Notes: a model not told the origin generated them from the letters alone. Numbered from the stretch's first letter, positions 1 to 17,131 are shown. The stretch: DNA of 64,000 bases from Mortierella sp. BCC40632 (GCA_011634665.1 WAEK01000003.1:1616001-1680000), one strand, 5' to 3'. A program made the numbers and translations.

Positions 1-1530
1 CGAGGAATAGAGCCGAGGTGTACAAGGGGCAGAAGTAGAGCAAGTTGTTCAAGATGAAACATCATTGCTGCTGGACCCACAGAGGCAGCGAAACGAAGTG
101 ATTTTGGGGACCAATACCAAGGATAGGATGTGGATACTAGTCTCCAACTTGATGAGGTATCGCCTGTCTTGCCCTACACAATCAAATCCGTATTGCAAAT
201 GAACCAATTAGCGGATCAAATAGTAAAGCAGAAGAGTGAAGAGGCATAATCGTCAAGTATAGTTCCTCACAAAGAAAGTTTGTAAATCGCGGCGACAGTG
301 CCCCGTTTATATTCTTGTAAAGCTTGGATGCCGCCCTCCTTCATCCACTCCCTACTGTTTCCATCGTGGACTCATAATGAGCTTGATCGACTCAAAGCTA
401 GACTGGGCTACGTCCACTCACTTTAGCCCAAGCTGAACCAGCTTAGGATGCTTCCAGGCTGAGAAAGAGCGTTAGTGACTTCAAGTGGGCCGCCTGTCGC
501 ACCGATTTGATGAAGCTGTCGAAGCTATTAACTAACTGCCTAATTCAACATCTTTAGTAGGTGACTATCATTCTTTCTCGACGCTCCTCGAGTCAGTTCT
601 TTGACTTTAACTTGCTCTTATTGATTCTAAGTTTGAATCTGGTAGATCCATGCGGTAAAATCCCAAGGTTCAGCCCGACGAATGAAGAAAATGTTTATTG
701 GTTAGACGAGCAAAATGCGCGGTATCAAGCGTATATGCGAGAAGGTCACCAAAGAGCATCCTCATGTCGATCACCAGGGTTCGTAAATCTGACATTGTGG
801 TTGCAAATTGGACGTAATAAGCCGACTCGTATAGATCGAACCTACTCTTAGAGATTGATCAATAGTTCTGTTGAAGAAGGGGTCTAAAGGGACGTTGAGA
901 GGCCCTCCTGAGTGACAAGTCTCTCTTTTCCTCCACTGTCTCTGGGAAAAGGGTCGTTCCAGACTTTGGCCCTGTGGCTCGTGTAATTGGGCTATTAGAT
1001 TAAGGCTATTACCAGAAATACTAGACATGGAAAGCAGTGGCAAAGTCCCTGAGTAGTCAACTGTCGTCAACTAAAGGTACAAGTCCTCAGGATGGATAGA
1101 TGAGTAGGAAAGCACTAGCTCATATTCATACACGATAGAATCCAAGCTTGTCGAATATCCAAGCTCATGGACGTGGTTCTCTTTAGACTGGCGCCAAACT
1201 ATCATGGACGTCCTGGGATCCTGGATATCCAAAGATTTTCATTCCACCTGGCTTCCACATGAAACTCTTGCTGTCTCTATCGATCAACTACATTGTGTCG
1301 CCTTGGTCACTCTCGCTGTAATTTTGAACAAGGAATGAAGGTCAAAAGGCTCCCTTTCTTGTCGCTGTTCTATAGGGTTCTTTTCGTGGATTCTTGGTCG
1401 TCGCTGTCTATTTCTGGAGCCATTTAATACCTTCATGGCCTCCTTGAAGAGGAACCGGTCAACGGGAGGAGATTAAATAGACAAGGTGACAATAAGATCC
1501 AAAGTGCTCCACATACCTCAGGAAAGGACC
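1..1530 (-). pseudogene. Decayed F-box/LRR-like family copy, truncated by window edge
   Basis: Read on the minus strand, several blocks match the intact paralogue at 5649-8849 in the same order. The post-F-box segment lies near 1478-1430, the segment before the TTVDYS motif near 1170-1085, TTVDYS itself at about 1070-1050, a YTLDAARF-like block near 760-690, and the start of the second main exon (FYPWYW, then AAMMFHLEQL) at about 120-1. A TAG stop (plus-strand cta at 1071-1073) sits in frame directly before TTVDYS, where the paralogue has CAG. No continuous frame joins the blocks, so I call it a relic. It is divergent to the gene at 1940. Sequence just upstream of it (1590-1690) matches sequence upstream of the intact paralogue, so the promoter was duplicated with the gene. 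Confidence 0.8.
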
Positions 1531-1589
1531 ATTACTACCACTGACTAGAGATTTTATGTTGCACTTCAATTATCAAGTCCACCAACAAA

Positions 1590-1695
1590 CTTAGGTGAGC
1601 CTAATACGAGCCTCTCACTCACCACTCATCCTTACAAAGGGACACTTTTCTACCTCGACCAGATCAAGTCTCATACCCCTGGCAAATCGTGCCTA
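1590..1695. repeat. Inverted copy of upstream region (pairs with 5285-5435)
   Basis: About 100 bp here match the reverse complement of 5285-5435. The shared blocks include gagcctctcac, caccctta-like pyrimidine runs and a caaagg/caaaag stretch. Relative to the minus-strand pseudogene this is an upstream region in the same orientation and at a similar distance as the 5285-5435 copy is to the intact gene at 5649. It is therefore best read as a duplicated promoter rather than an independent element. Confidence 0.65.
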
Positions 1696-1939
1696 CGGTG
1701 GCAAGTCCTGCTTAATAGTTTTCTCCACCCCTTCCCCCCTCTACAACACGCGTTCGCTCACAAAACCAAACCAGTGTATTTGCCGTATGCTTTGTCTGTG
1801 ATCCCATTGAGGAAGGGGGGGCATCTCTTTGCTTGTTGATCCTACCTCAGCCCAGGGAAGAGTGTCCCGTGCACCCCAAAAAAAAAAAAAAAAAAAAATG
1901 AATCAATGGCAAACTCCTTCTCCCATTTAATCTATGCTG

Positions 1940-4900
1940 ATGGCGACAATCCCTCAATGCAATCCCTGCACCGGGAAACAAGGTTCAGTCAAAGTCGTTT
2001 CTCCATTCTAACACGCGCGACTCTGTTCAACCCAGGAAAACTAAGAGTTTTCGCCCCCCCTTCTCTTTTTTTCATAACATAGTTCAGAATGTTTGGCAAA
2101 GGCTCCCAGATGAATGTCTTGTTTTAGTGATCCAACAATTCGAATCGGATCTTCAAGAACTCCATGGCCTCTTGACTGTGAACAAGGTTTTCTTCAAAGA
2201 GGCTCTAAAGTTGATGGTCAAACTGCTCCTCCGTTCATGGGGTAGCTTTACAAACTGCTTTATGTGGGAGGAGCAAAAATGCTCCAAGTTTCTAGAACTT
2301 GTGGTTCGGTCAGCATTACAGCGCATGGCACTAGAACAAGAAAGTCATGCCCAGAACGAGGTGTTTTCCACAGGCCCTGTGTCAATACTGTATCACTATG
2401 GATTGGACATTGCTGAATCCTCGGCTCTGGAATCGTTGGCCCAGTTTACTACTGTGGACTACTCTACCTATCTCACCTCGATCGAGCCTGACAAATGGCC
2501 GAGATTATATCCGTACACCAACCACGAGAAGTCATCTCTATCCGCTCAGGTCCTGAACATTGGAGAAGATACAGATCTGCGCGTGTCAGATGAAGCAAAT
2601 TTTTGGACAACACGAGGAATCGCTCGATTATTGCTCCAGCACAACCACAATCACATTACCACCTTGGGTTTCTTTTTGTTCGAGACTGAGTTGTTTCTAC
2701 CTTTTGTTGCAAGGATGCCTACGCTTCAGACTCTCCAACTGCTTGAGCGCTGGAAAATGGATGATCTCCAAAAGTATCACCTCAAAGCCATCGATTTTAT
2801 TCACCAGCACCATGAGGCGTTCCCTTCGAAGCCTCCATTGGATGTTTGCATCACTCCGACCTTAAAATTTCAATCGGAGCAAGATTCTTTGCCAGAGTGG
2901 CTCAAGTCTCGGAAGAGATATCAGATCTCCACAATGCCACTATTAAGGATCTATGAAGCAATGCTACAACCTCGCACGCTGAACGTGGAGTCTCTTCCCT
3001 GGTTCTACAAGAACTCGCATGGAATTGGAACTGATAGACTCCTTTCGCTGACCGATCTGGACTCTAATCGCCTGGTAGCCGACGAAGGTCCAGACATGGA
3101 GGCATTCCTCAAAAGGTGTCGAGAGTTGAGAGAGTTAAAGATTGCCGTTGTAGATCCTTTTCTGTTTCAGTGGGCAGTGTCACTCACGAGTCCTGCTGCC
3201 CGCCAAGGTAGCACCTCTGCGGCTCTAAATTTGGACAACGCAAGTGCAGTCCAACTGGTGGGGATGAAGCATCTCGAGATTGAATCACAGCGACCACTAC
3301 CCAAACTCACAGACCTGGTTCTCGTGGAATACCGTGATCCCTGGATTATGGTGAACGTTCTTAATGACGCCGTGACAGCTTTTGGGAAGAGTCTACAGGT
3401 CATCCATGTGAGCGCCATTTTTAAGCCCTACTACACCCATTTGGGATTCTCCGAGAACCAAGAAGAAATGATCACTCGAGACCTGGAACGGATTCAAATT
3501 GAAAAAAGGTTTGGCTTTGACTGGTACCTCCCGAATGTGCGCAAGATCAGTCTCGACTTGACAGGGAACCACGAGGCGGGGCCATTCGACCAATGTCCTC
3601 TCTTGGAAGAGTTGTCACTCGAAGGACACCAATACGGCGGAGGAATGTTCAATCTTTCCGGAGTTTCCTCCAGGGGGTCTTTTATGAATCCAAGTGGTTC
3701 CAAATCCCCACCTCTTTCCCTTTTACCAGTGTGGAATCTGCCACGACTGAAAACCTTGGAACTGAAGAACCAATATGCTGTGAGGTTTAACTTTGAGTCG
3801 CTAAAGTCAACGAAAAGGCTAAAAGTTCTAGAATTGGCCGTGGCTGAATTTGGATGGGAAGAATATATTGTAAACCTTTACATGGCCGTGTGCCCAGACA
3901 TAATACGAAGAGGTTCTCAGGAGGTAAGTTGATTTGGAATCTCTTTTTTTTTCTTCTCTCTACACTTTATCATTCATAGTCTATTTTTACCTTACCTGGG
4001 TAACTCGATCTTGGGAATGTTAATATCAACGTTCACTCTTTTTAGGGAACTTGCAAACTTGACAGAGATTTAAATGGACGTACTATGGACCCTCAAACCG
4101 TAGATCAAACATCGACATTCTATCCTTGGGATTGGAGTTCAGACTCTTTGACCACTCTGAGGATCAATAGCTCAATTGCTATGATGTTTCATCTTCAGCA
4201 GCTTACAAACTTCCCGAGGTTACAGAGCCTCACCCTGAAAGCCGACCATGGATTCTGTGAATTTCAACCTTCTATGAATCATGTCCTGAAAACGCTCTAC
4301 ACGAAAGCATTGGAAAGTATACAAGAGACAAGTTTCTCCTTAACCACCAGTTACTCCAAGGCCTCACCGACACTCGAGACAGAAACTGTGGAGTCTCCGC
4401 AGTTGTGGTCACTGGAAGACTCTATCCGCGGCAGTAGCGTCCCTGACAGAGTAGATGATGGAAACATCGGGAGGGATGGCCAGACTCCAGCCTCACGTTC
4501 TTTAATTCCGTTCATGGAGAGTCAACTTGAGCTAGTCGAATTTATGGGATTATGGGACGAGATTGAAAGCGATATATGGATTCGACTCTTGGTGGATTAT
4601 GCACCGAGATTAAAGCATCTACGGGCGATGAAGTTTATGAATCCAGTAAAGCTCATTCAAGCGATTGAAACAGCGGACCAAATCATGAAAGGGACAAGAA
4701 ATCGAATGGGACCATCTGAGGTCGAGAAGGCCAACCTATCGGGTACAGTTCAGGATGTATCACAGGACATATCAAGGGGACAAGACTCGGAAGAGAAAGG
4801 ATTGTGCCTAACTCAGGTCATCTATCATGGGAAGGTATCTCTGCAGGATCGGGTAGCTCTTGGGTTGAGAGGCATGCTCTATAAAACCCCAGAAAGATTA

Positions 4901-4990
4901 AGTATATTTGGGAAACCTTCTATCCATGGTCAACGGGTTTATTACTCGGTGGGATTCGACAAAATTGCTCTGACTCCGCAGAACAAATGA
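1940..4990 (+). CDS. F-box/leucine-rich-repeat-like protein (paralogue A)
   Basis: Exons 1940-1982, 2083-3923 and 4046-4990 give about 942 residues. An F-box-like opening (QRLPDECLVLVIQQF) is followed by a long leucine-rich region. Family landmarks shared with the gene at 5649 are TTVDYS, FDWYLPNVR, DQCPLLEEL, LLPVWNLPRLKTL and FNFES. The second intron (3924-4045, gtaagt donor) is phase 0 and sits exactly where the paralogue has its large intron. The first intron and 14-codon first exon are less certain: the donor is weak (gttcag), but the phase matches the same intron in the paralogue. F-box proteins usually select substrates for SCF ubiquitin ligases; that role is inferred from the fold only. 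The gene is divergent to the pseudogene at 1-1530. The protein is most similar to its neighbour, which suggests local duplication. Confidence 0.8.
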
Positions 4991-5648
4991 CGGAGCTGTC
5001 AGTTGTCCCCAATGTCCCGAGCCGTCTGATCAGACTGTTTCTTTCAACTACGTACGCTTCATAGTTAAAAATCGAGAAGGGGCTTTGACTTGTAATTCAC
5101 CCTAGTCGTTTGGATATAAACTAGTTTTATCAAAGACAGTTCTTTCTTGTTGGTGTTTGAAGAGACATCGAGGCGGTTTAGCTCCATGGTGGAGTATGCG
5201 CCAAATCTGAGATCCCTCTAGGTTCCAGGTCTGCATCTCAGAAAGAAGGGATCAGAGGTGAAATATCGCTCAGGTAAATCAGAAGAGAATCTTGGCACTA
5301 GCAGATGCTGTTTGCAAGAGAGGTAGAGCAAAGTCCGATTGAGGTGAGGTAGAGTAGGAAGATGTCTCTTTTGTAAGGGTGAGTGGGTGAGAGGCTCCGG
5401 TCAGGCTCATCAAAGTTCGTTGGTATACTTGATAATGGAGGAGTAACATAAAAATAAAAACTCTTGTCAGTGGCACTACAGACAAGATTGGTGCAATGAT
5501 GAATCGGGTCAACTGAGACGGTATGTTATGCAGAGCGACGGTTTGTTTGCCCTCGGATGCTGCTGCGCCTGCATTGCCTTCCTGCATTGCCATTACTCAT
5601 TCTCATCACTCTCACATTTCCTCCATCTGACCATCTGACCATATGACA
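4991..5648. other. Intergenic spacer with duplicated promoter segment
   Basis: Lies between two tandem F-box paralogues. Positions 5285-5435 hold the partner of the 1590-1695 repeat. A weak tRNA-like stretch near 5170-5235 does not fold as a tRNA. I see no coding exon here apart from an open frame produced by the repeat itself. Confidence 0.6.
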
Positions 5649-8849
<3,201 letters not shown>

Positions 8850-9119
8850 CACTTTGCTAGGTAAGGGTAGATTGAGCGGGAGCTTTGGATACGTATAAGA
8901 GTTTGACTCTTGAAGACTCTTCATTGCTGTTAGCTATTACAATAATAAAGAGAAAGGAGGAAGAGAGGAGAGGTGCCCTAGTTCAGGGTTTGAGTGTTGT
9001 TGAGGGTTCAAAATAGTAGAGTGGGACGTGATGAAGGATGTAATGGGGGATGTCAATAGCCATGCGACACCAAGGAATATTTTCATAATAGCTGACAAAA
9101 TTATTTCTACTTGTCAACC

Positions 9120-9160
<41 letters not shown>

Positions 9161-9374
9161 AATCGGGGGGCAGGCCAGGTTCACGCCCTGATTCATTAAA
9201 ATGTTCTACATGCTAAAACTACAGGTAAATCTGCCTCGGGACTCCATTTTTTTTTCCTTTTCCCTTCCCTCCCTCATCTCCTCATATCTCTCTCCAATTA
9301 CCCTTACACTGATTGCAATCGTGTCAGCCATGATCAACGAAAAGGAGTCCTTTTCCGCGAGCTCCACCACGGCT
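8850..9374. other. Convergent 3' spacer with 38-base poly-A tract
   Basis: Lies between the stop of the F-box gene (plus) and the stop of the membrane-protein gene (minus). 9121-9158 is an uninterrupted A38 run. AT-rich sequence near 8940 (aataataaag) could serve polyadenylation. No exon seen. Confidence 0.6.
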
Positions 9375-12300
9375 TTACTCAATCTGCCATCTTTCCGAGA
9401 CAATACCAGTTGGTTGACCAAGGTTGAGGTAACTTGAACCATATCCAAAATCTTCTTCATGACTCTTTCCATTCTTTGTCCTGCCCCCTTGTCCACCTCC
9501 AACCACAATCTGATGATCATGAGTATATCTCTCTCGCAAGAGGCTCTGCTGTCGTTTCAAAACGCTGGCTCTCAGACTCTTTGATCGTTCTGGGAGCATC
9601 GACATAGGAGGTTTGGCGGCCGTGGGCATTGGTGTTGGCAATGGAGTGACGAGCGAGGAGGGGATGGGTAAGGGACTCTGCTTGATCGGACCCAAATATG
9701 GGTTCTCGCTGGTAGCACCCACTGTTCGGAAGGAGCCATTGCCTGGTATTGAACGGGTGTCTTTTGATCCCAAACGGAACAAACCTGACTTGGCTTGATA
9801 GCGTCGGAAAGAAGAGGGTGCAGTCGAGACAGAGCGGATCGTACCAGAGCGACGGATTCGATACTGAGCCACTATTTTTTTTTTAAAAAAAAGAAAAAAA
9901 AAAAAAGAAAGAGTTGGTTAGGAGAAGGAATACTGTGATTAAAGAAACATTGGAGTGCATTACCTCCATGATATACTGTTGTTTGGAGCTATAGCACTTA
10001 CTGGCTTCTTTGAATCCTTTGTTAAAGTTAAAGTACATTACAATCGAGTTCCAGATTGCAAGGATGGTCATAAACAATGTTAAAGCCGCTAGAGTAGTGT
10101 AAGGAAACAGAGTATCGGCGACGACAAAAAGAAATGACGTGTTAGTCTTCATGAACGCGACTCAGAACGATATTTGATTACCTCCTCCTCCCCTCCTCCT
10201 CCTCCTCCTCCTCCTCCTCCTCTCCTCCTCTCCCCCTCCCAGAACTCACCAAAGACTGTCATTGTTTTGCGACTAAAAAAGTATGGGTCGGTCTCAGGAT
10301 TGCCAGTCAGATCTTGCCATAGCATTGCCAATTGGTACACCATATACCCAAGCAAAAGAACAAGACATGCGATAAATCCCAACATTGTCACTTTGCTTTC
10401 CTTTCTTAGCTATGAATTCCAATACATCAAGAAGAGAGAAACAATAAGAGGTGGTTAGTATGATCTCGACGAATCTTTTTGAAACAATCCATTGAAATGA
10501 TAAATTGTCCAGAAGACTTACTGCACAGAAGCCGAGTCCTATCAAAATACTGCTGAGTGGGATAGCAAATGCAACCTCGACCAAACCCTTGACCCAATGT
10601 TTGTCTGTCAATGTCGCCACCTGCAGTGCATAGACAAAGAAGAAGAATGCGTCTAGCTTGAGCAATGTAAAGAGCAGTCGGTATTCCTTCATCATTTCTA
10701 AGAGCAGAGATAGAGATGTTTAAAAAAAAAAAAAAAAAAAAAAGTCAACTCGGAGAACAGCAGCGATTTCAATCCGGTCCTTTGCGACGTATCACTTCTA
10801 CTGCCGGTGGTCATGGATGCTGGCTGGGACTTACTTCGTAGAGAGACATCAGCACCCAGTTTCTGAAAGACAAGCCAACCAAACTCCGAGTACAACCTCC
10901 AGGTCAATGAGGTGATACCGATCGCGGCTGCAATTTGGACCGCCAACTGTGAAAGTAGATAAACCTTAGTGGTCGGGTCACCAAGACGAACGAGTGTTTC
11001 TGCAGGCACGCCAATGTCCTTCATCAGCTGATCATGTTGCCAGATTTGCAAGCCTGAATAGCTGACAACACACCATTCAAAGATTGTAAAGGCAATGACC
11101 TGCAATGAGTTCTTATGGATTGCCTATTATCAGGGGATACGGAGGCAGTGAGATGAGGACGGGGTACCACAGTTGGTCCTCCAATATTAGAATTGCATAA
11201 TTCCAAACTGACCATTCTCTCACTCTTTAACCTTTTTCTTCTTCTTTTTCTTCAATCTCCTTGGTCAACTTACAGCATCCCACAGAACTCCAAACCCAAA
11301 GACGACAGCCAGGATATAGATCGTGTAATAGATGGTCAATGGACGGAATGAAGAAATCTCGAATGCACCCACGCTAATATCGGATTCCGAGTGCGTCAAG
11401 CTGGCCGTCATGGCTAAATGGCGTTGCAACAGGATTGCTTCCAGGACAATTGTCACCAGGGCAGCCACAAACTTGCCCTTGAGGGCATCTCTTGCTTGCG
11501 CAGAAGCTGGACGAAGCTAGAGGATAGTCAAATTGGAATGATATGTAGGGACGAGAGAAAAGAAGAGGAGGAAGAAAGCCGTGAAAGAAAATAATAATAA
11601 AAAAAAAAAAAAAAAAGGAAGAAGAATATGAGAATATTAGGGGATGCACCATTTCATCTCTTGGTAAGCCTCCTTACACCAAGAGATTCAACAAAGGCGC
11701 AGATAAAAAAAAATGGTTGAAAAGCCGGTGGACACAGAAATTTCGTCCGACAATTCAATCTCAAAAAAAAAAAAAAAAAAAAAAAACAAAATGGACAAAT
11801 GGTGTAGCCAAAAAGTGAATACAAAAGTGTGTGTAAAAAAAAGAGAGAGAAAGAGAGAGTCACTTACTCGATCCGTGAGTGCATGCCAGAAACGAGCCAA
11901 ACACCAACACCAGCTCAAGATGACCACACGATCGTTCTCAAAAGGTGGGAACTCGACATAACTCCTTCGTCGCATCTCCAGCTCCAACTCTTCTCCGTCA
12001 TCGACCTCGTCGTCAAGGCAGGCATTTCCTCCCATCACCTTGTCAGTGATGATTTCTTGTTCATCCTCCCCTCCTTCCTCCGCCAGACTACAACCTCCCG
12101 GAAGAGACATTCGTCTCTGACTCTGGACAAATGAACTTCGGGATCGATAACCGTCATAGTTCTCATCCTCCAACATCCTCAGTTCATTCTCCAACTCGAT
12201 TCGATACGACTGTCGAGACAGACGCCTTTCTCGATTCATCTCCTCCTCAAACCCTCGGTCCGTCTTGGCGTTCATGATCGATAGGTTCGCGATAGTCTCT

Positions 12301-15140
12301 TCTGAAGAAACCGGGTGGTGATACCCCATAAACCCACCATGGCAGTTCACCCGTTCATTCATGTACATGCCTCCCCCATGGACAGTATCCACAGGACGGA
12401 TTGCAGCTCGAGGAACAGGAACTGGCAAGGACAGTGGATAAGGGTAAAGATGGGGATGATACTGAGTCAAGAATGAGGGCTCATTCGACCTTGGATACGT
12501 AGGAGCCGGTTGAGGTAACTTTTGAAGATATCTCTCATGTCGCGAATGAATCTCTTCTTGCCATCGTTGATACATCGACAGTCGGTACTCGTGGTGGTAA
12601 TCATAACCACCTGGATAACCAAGTCGGAACTCGGGTGGTGAGGGCTGTGGTATCCCACTGCTGTTCATATCAGAGGTAGAGGCAGTTAAATCAGGCCAAG
12701 AAGGTGGAATCCAACCCATAAATGGACCTGCACTTGAGGAACTTGAATGATAACTGTATCTGTTCCTATTGATGGGTCTACCCCGTTTTTGAACTCGAAA
12801 AGAAGGACCCGAGAGTGAAACGGAACGCAAGAGACGCTGGGGATGGCGGTAGCTTAGGAACGAGTACGGGAGTGGGTCCGAGAACAGGGTCGTCGAGCCT
12901 GGGGATGGGATGGCAACCGTATTGTCGTCAGCACTGGTAGAGACTGTGGCAGGAGTGGCAGCCGTGGCTCCCGTGGCCGTAATCGTCGATGACCTCGCTG
13001 TCGCAGTGCTTGCGGCAGCAGTGGAGGCGGTGGTCGAAGGGGAGGACGCAGAAACAAGCGAGTTGGATGGAGAGGACGGATACGATCCGTAGCCTGGGCT
13101 CTTGCTCGAGTTTTTAGTAGGCTTCAAGGAAAGCTGGTTCATGCGCGGCTGTGGAGGTGTGCGGAAGAAAGGCGGGCAGTGCTTCCGGTCAACACTGCTG
13201 GCGTTGCTGTGGCGAGGGGATGGGTTACCGGCAGGCGAAGACCCCGATGGGATATTCGGATTGAGAGGTGAGGAGGAGGTTGATTTTGAAGACAAGCAAG
13301 AGGAAGAGGAGGAAGCAGAGGTAGGCGGGTCTAGAGTCATGCTTTTATACGAGTCTTGCGAGTCTGCTTGTCGCTGCGGCGTTACTAAATTTGCTGATTG
13401 CTGTACCTGGGTTGAGTTCTGACTCTTCTCCGACGCTTCTCCCATCGTTTTTGTCCTTGATTTGTCCTTGTTATCGCCTTGGGTGTGGGATACAGTCATG
13501 CTTGTTGTTGTAGTTGCCGCCGGATCAAACTCCATCCACAGGTCCTGTTGATGCTCTGACCTCTGACGGATGAGTTGATTCGAGTCATCCGCCTGTCTGT
13601 CAATGCCTTTGTCCTTGCCTTTGCCCTTTGCCCCAACCTGTCCCCTGGGCTCGCTGCTGTCATCCCTTCTTTCCTCTGCTCCATTACCCCGCCCATGGTT
13701 TGCGTTTCTCTCTTCAATCTCGTGTCTCGATGCTCCACTCTGCCTCCTTCCTGCTCTTGCACCATTAGGTGGATATTCATACACCTCTTCCTCATCAGCA
13801 ACCCGAGTGGAGAGATCTGTCATGCTCCTATCAGGCACAGTCAGTGCTCTACCATCGACATGGCCAAAAGTTTGAGGTTCCTGTGAGAGGCTATTGAGAG
13901 CCTGTGAATGGTTTTCTATAGACGGCCAATCCTGAAACGGCTGGTGTGTTGCCTGATCATACAACTGAGAGCGCTGTCCTGTTGTTTGTCCTTGGACCTG
14001 TGGGTAGTTGTCGTAGTAGAATGATTGCGTACTCTCGTACTCTGCGCCTGTGTATCCGCGGTATTGCTGTTGAAGATACTGAAGCTGCTGAAGATCGTGA
14101 TAATCGACGGGATACTCACCCGGGTGATCACCATAATATGGGTATACGGTCTCGACGGGATAGGGCTCAAATTGTTGAGGAACGCCTTCTCCTGTGTAGG
14201 CTCGACTGTCTGCAGATCCTCGCCTGCCAGCTCCAACCCTGACAACCTCGTCGTCTCCTCTCCCATCATCAATGTAGTGCTGTCGAAGCCTCAATCTCAA
14301 CGACGTTGCTCTCTCGCTCCCTCTATCTTCCCTCTCCCTTTCTTCTTCCTCTTCCAAGAACGACGGTGTGTACTGGTAGTAAAACTGCTGCATCGAGTTG
14401 ACAGAGTCTTGTTGCTGATGACGATTTTGGTGCGAGAATCGATATGGGTTGGGGGGTGTCATGGGATTACTGAACCGATAAATACTACTCCTGGTACTAT
14501 TGTTGTTAATACTGCTGCCTCCACAATCGAAACTAGTATTGCGCAGCGATCTTTTAAAAGCTTGTAGCTGTCCCTGTTCAAAAAACGCCCTTGCGGCCAG
14601 AGTGGAGACGTCTTCGGATTTGTCATCGCCATCGGCCCTTTCATGTAATGGACGTGTTCCGTTCCCGCGCTGAAGGGGATGATGACCCTTGTTACTACTA
14701 GAGAGTTCCGAAGGTGATAGCCGAGAGAGGCCTTGACGATTGGCAGCCTTCATGGCTTCCAACATTTCATTTTCTTTCTCAACACCCTTGACTCTGCCCT
14801 TGATTTTACTCTTGCTCCGCTGTAACCTCTGAGATTCCCGTCGTGCGATGGATTGTGCGACAGCAACCCAGGGCATCTTTCTAGGCGGGGTAGCCATGTT
14901 TGTTGTTGTAAACGGATTCTTGTTCTTCCATATTCGTGAGCTGGACCGTTCGATGGCTTTTGCTGTATTCTGAAAAGCATTCCCCAAAGATGTAGTGCTG
15001 GTTGAGTTCAGAGAAGGGATATTTGGTACTGCCGTCGCTGGTGCTAGCGGATGAACTGCAGCGGCTATTGTTGAAGCGTCATTCTCAGATGGCATGGAAA
15101 CGCTCTGGACTTTGTCCACATTCTGCAGACGTTGATCCAT
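9375..15140 (-). CDS. Large disordered protein with C-terminal multi-span membrane domain (UPF0658-like)
   Basis: Seven exons: 15140-11868, 11516-11274, 11099-10835, 10697-10522, 10409-10250, 10088-10002 and 9871-9375, with consistent phases, totalling 1567 codons (1566 residues). Residues 1 to about 1060 are low-complexity, rich in Ser, Gln, Gly, Tyr and Arg. From [19 protein letters not shown] onward there are seven or eight hydrophobic helices, including [63 protein letters not shown] and [16 protein letters not shown] soluble tail of about 165 residues follows. The membrane part recalls the fungal UPF0658 Golgi membrane proteins, notably the [16 protein letters not shown] helix; this is from memory and needs a profile search. 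Several introns show CTAAC branch points. The start ATG opens a 1091-codon first exon without interruption. Function unknown. Confidence 0.75.
10181..10230 (+). repeat. (CCT)n tract in an intron
   Basis: Trinucleotide CCT repeats with small interruptions, directly beside the exon that ends at 10250 on the minus strand, where they read as GGA repeats just downstream of the gtgagt donor. The tract does not enter the coding sequence in my model. Confidence 0.9.
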
Positions 15141-16955
15141 GGACAGGATTGAAGATTGGCGAAAGTTTTAATCCTGCGTTGCTCCCCCGTCTCCTGCCAA
15201 ATCTAGCGACAGTCGGAAAGAGCAAGAAAAAGAAAATGTCGAAATGAATAATGGAAAGCAATCACTTTGTTGAGTTGACAAGTCCTTTAGATGGGTAGCA
15301 AAGGACAGTAAAACAGCGCGCGTGTAGAGTGTGTAAATGGATGAGGTGTCTAAAATGGGTGCAGCATGGTGTAAAGAGAAAGAGAAAGAAAAAGGCGAGA
15401 AATGGGCATATCGGAGCCAGGACAGAGTATTAGACGCCATCCAAATATCAAGGAGAGATCTAAAGTGTTCGGCTCTTCTCTCTCTCCAATGGACCGCTGC
15501 TTGGCGCCAACATGATTCTCCGACCTAGGTACCAGGAACACCAGGATGGAAACAAAGACGGAAGAGGGGACAAAGAGAAAGAAAAAAAAAAGGAGAGCAG
15601 GGGGGAGAGGTGCCAAGTTATAAAAAAAAAAAAACAAAAGCAAAAACAAAACAATATAAGAAATGCAAGCACTGCGTATGTGGATCGTCGAGAATGAGAC
15701 CATTGGACAAAAAAGTCCACGAGCAGGCCAAAACGCATACATACCCCTCGAACAAAGTTGGGTATTAAAGGGCAAGAGGCGCAAGTCTGAAGCGATGGGG
15801 TAAAGAATGCATACGATTCGAAACTGTGCAATGCACCGTAGGTAATCTGATAGGCAGAATTGCGTTTTAGGGCTGGGAAGGAGGCTCTCAACCTGCAGAG
15901 TGCAGGATGCTTCTCTCTTAGTCGCGTAGACGAGAGAGAGATGAGAGAGATGAGAACACTGAGACGATGAGGTGGGTTCATACCAGTTAACGTGGGGGTA
16001 TGAGAAAGCGAAGGCAAAAGCGAATAGAAAGAAAGATAGATGGCAAGCGCAATGGATTGTGTGGAACGAAGCAAGGATTTTGACCACAGGAGCAGAGGTG
16101 AGGAGAAGAGAAGGTGAAGGGGCCAGTGCGAACGCCCAAGTTGACAGCGAGAATAGATTCAAGGTTCATATGGGCCGCCCAACACAATCTCCTATCCACA
16201 CTAGAAGGCCAAGCTGTCAATTTGCCTGTCTGAGTGGACAAAGTATATTTTTATAGCATGACCCACGCGCTCGATCGCGCCTTGGGTCGGCCAAGAATAT
16301 CGTGCGCGCCTGTCCAATAATACGTTGGTTGTCTAGGGCTGTTGTCACGGTCGAGCACACCATGTTTTGGGTTTGGGCCACTCTAGGCCTGGTAAATTTC
16401 ACCGTTCATTCCTACAATGGAAACTGGTGGACTACGGATGCTCAGTGTCCTCCGACAATAGAGCAAGAGGGGGGGAAGAAAGGAGACAGAGGAAAACACA
16501 GATGGGCAAAGAGCAAAGTCCCTACTCAACAGCGTTGAGGAAAACAGGCAGTTCCTGGCAAAGAAAAGTCCATAAGCAGCACAGACTCTGTATTATGGAA
16601 TCCTACCTTAAAAAATATTTGTAACGAGGAGGGATTTTAGTAATGTGTAGGAATGGCCGAGTGTGGGAGAATGGTGCAATGGTACAAGGATGCTGGAGAA
16701 TGAATGAACAGGGTGCGAGGGGAGAACAGGAGAGGTGGTCTTGACTAGAGCATGCAAGACGGGTGTCGATGGAGTTTTGCGGAGAAAGGAGAGACAGGCG
16801 GGGGGTGGAGGCCGAGGTAGTGTGTCTGAGATCGAGCTCGTGAACGATGCTTCAGGCGTTGATTCAGAGAAGATAACGTGAGTTCGTGAAGAGTAGACTG
16901 GGCTGTAGTCGTAGGAGATGAATGGGGGGGATGAGCTTTGGAACGGATAGATGGG

Positions 16956-17131
<176 letters not shown>

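Noticed and set aside
5165..5240. tRNA-like segment (ttagctccatggtgg ... ggttccaggtc)
   Set aside because: Acceptor and T-arm stems do not pair and the B-box has several mismatches.
15350..16162. 270-codon and 204-codon minus-strand open frames
   Set aside because: Hydrophobic and Phe/Ser/Leu-rich translation of pyrimidine-biased DNA, with no domain, no coherent splice structure and mutual overlap in different frames.
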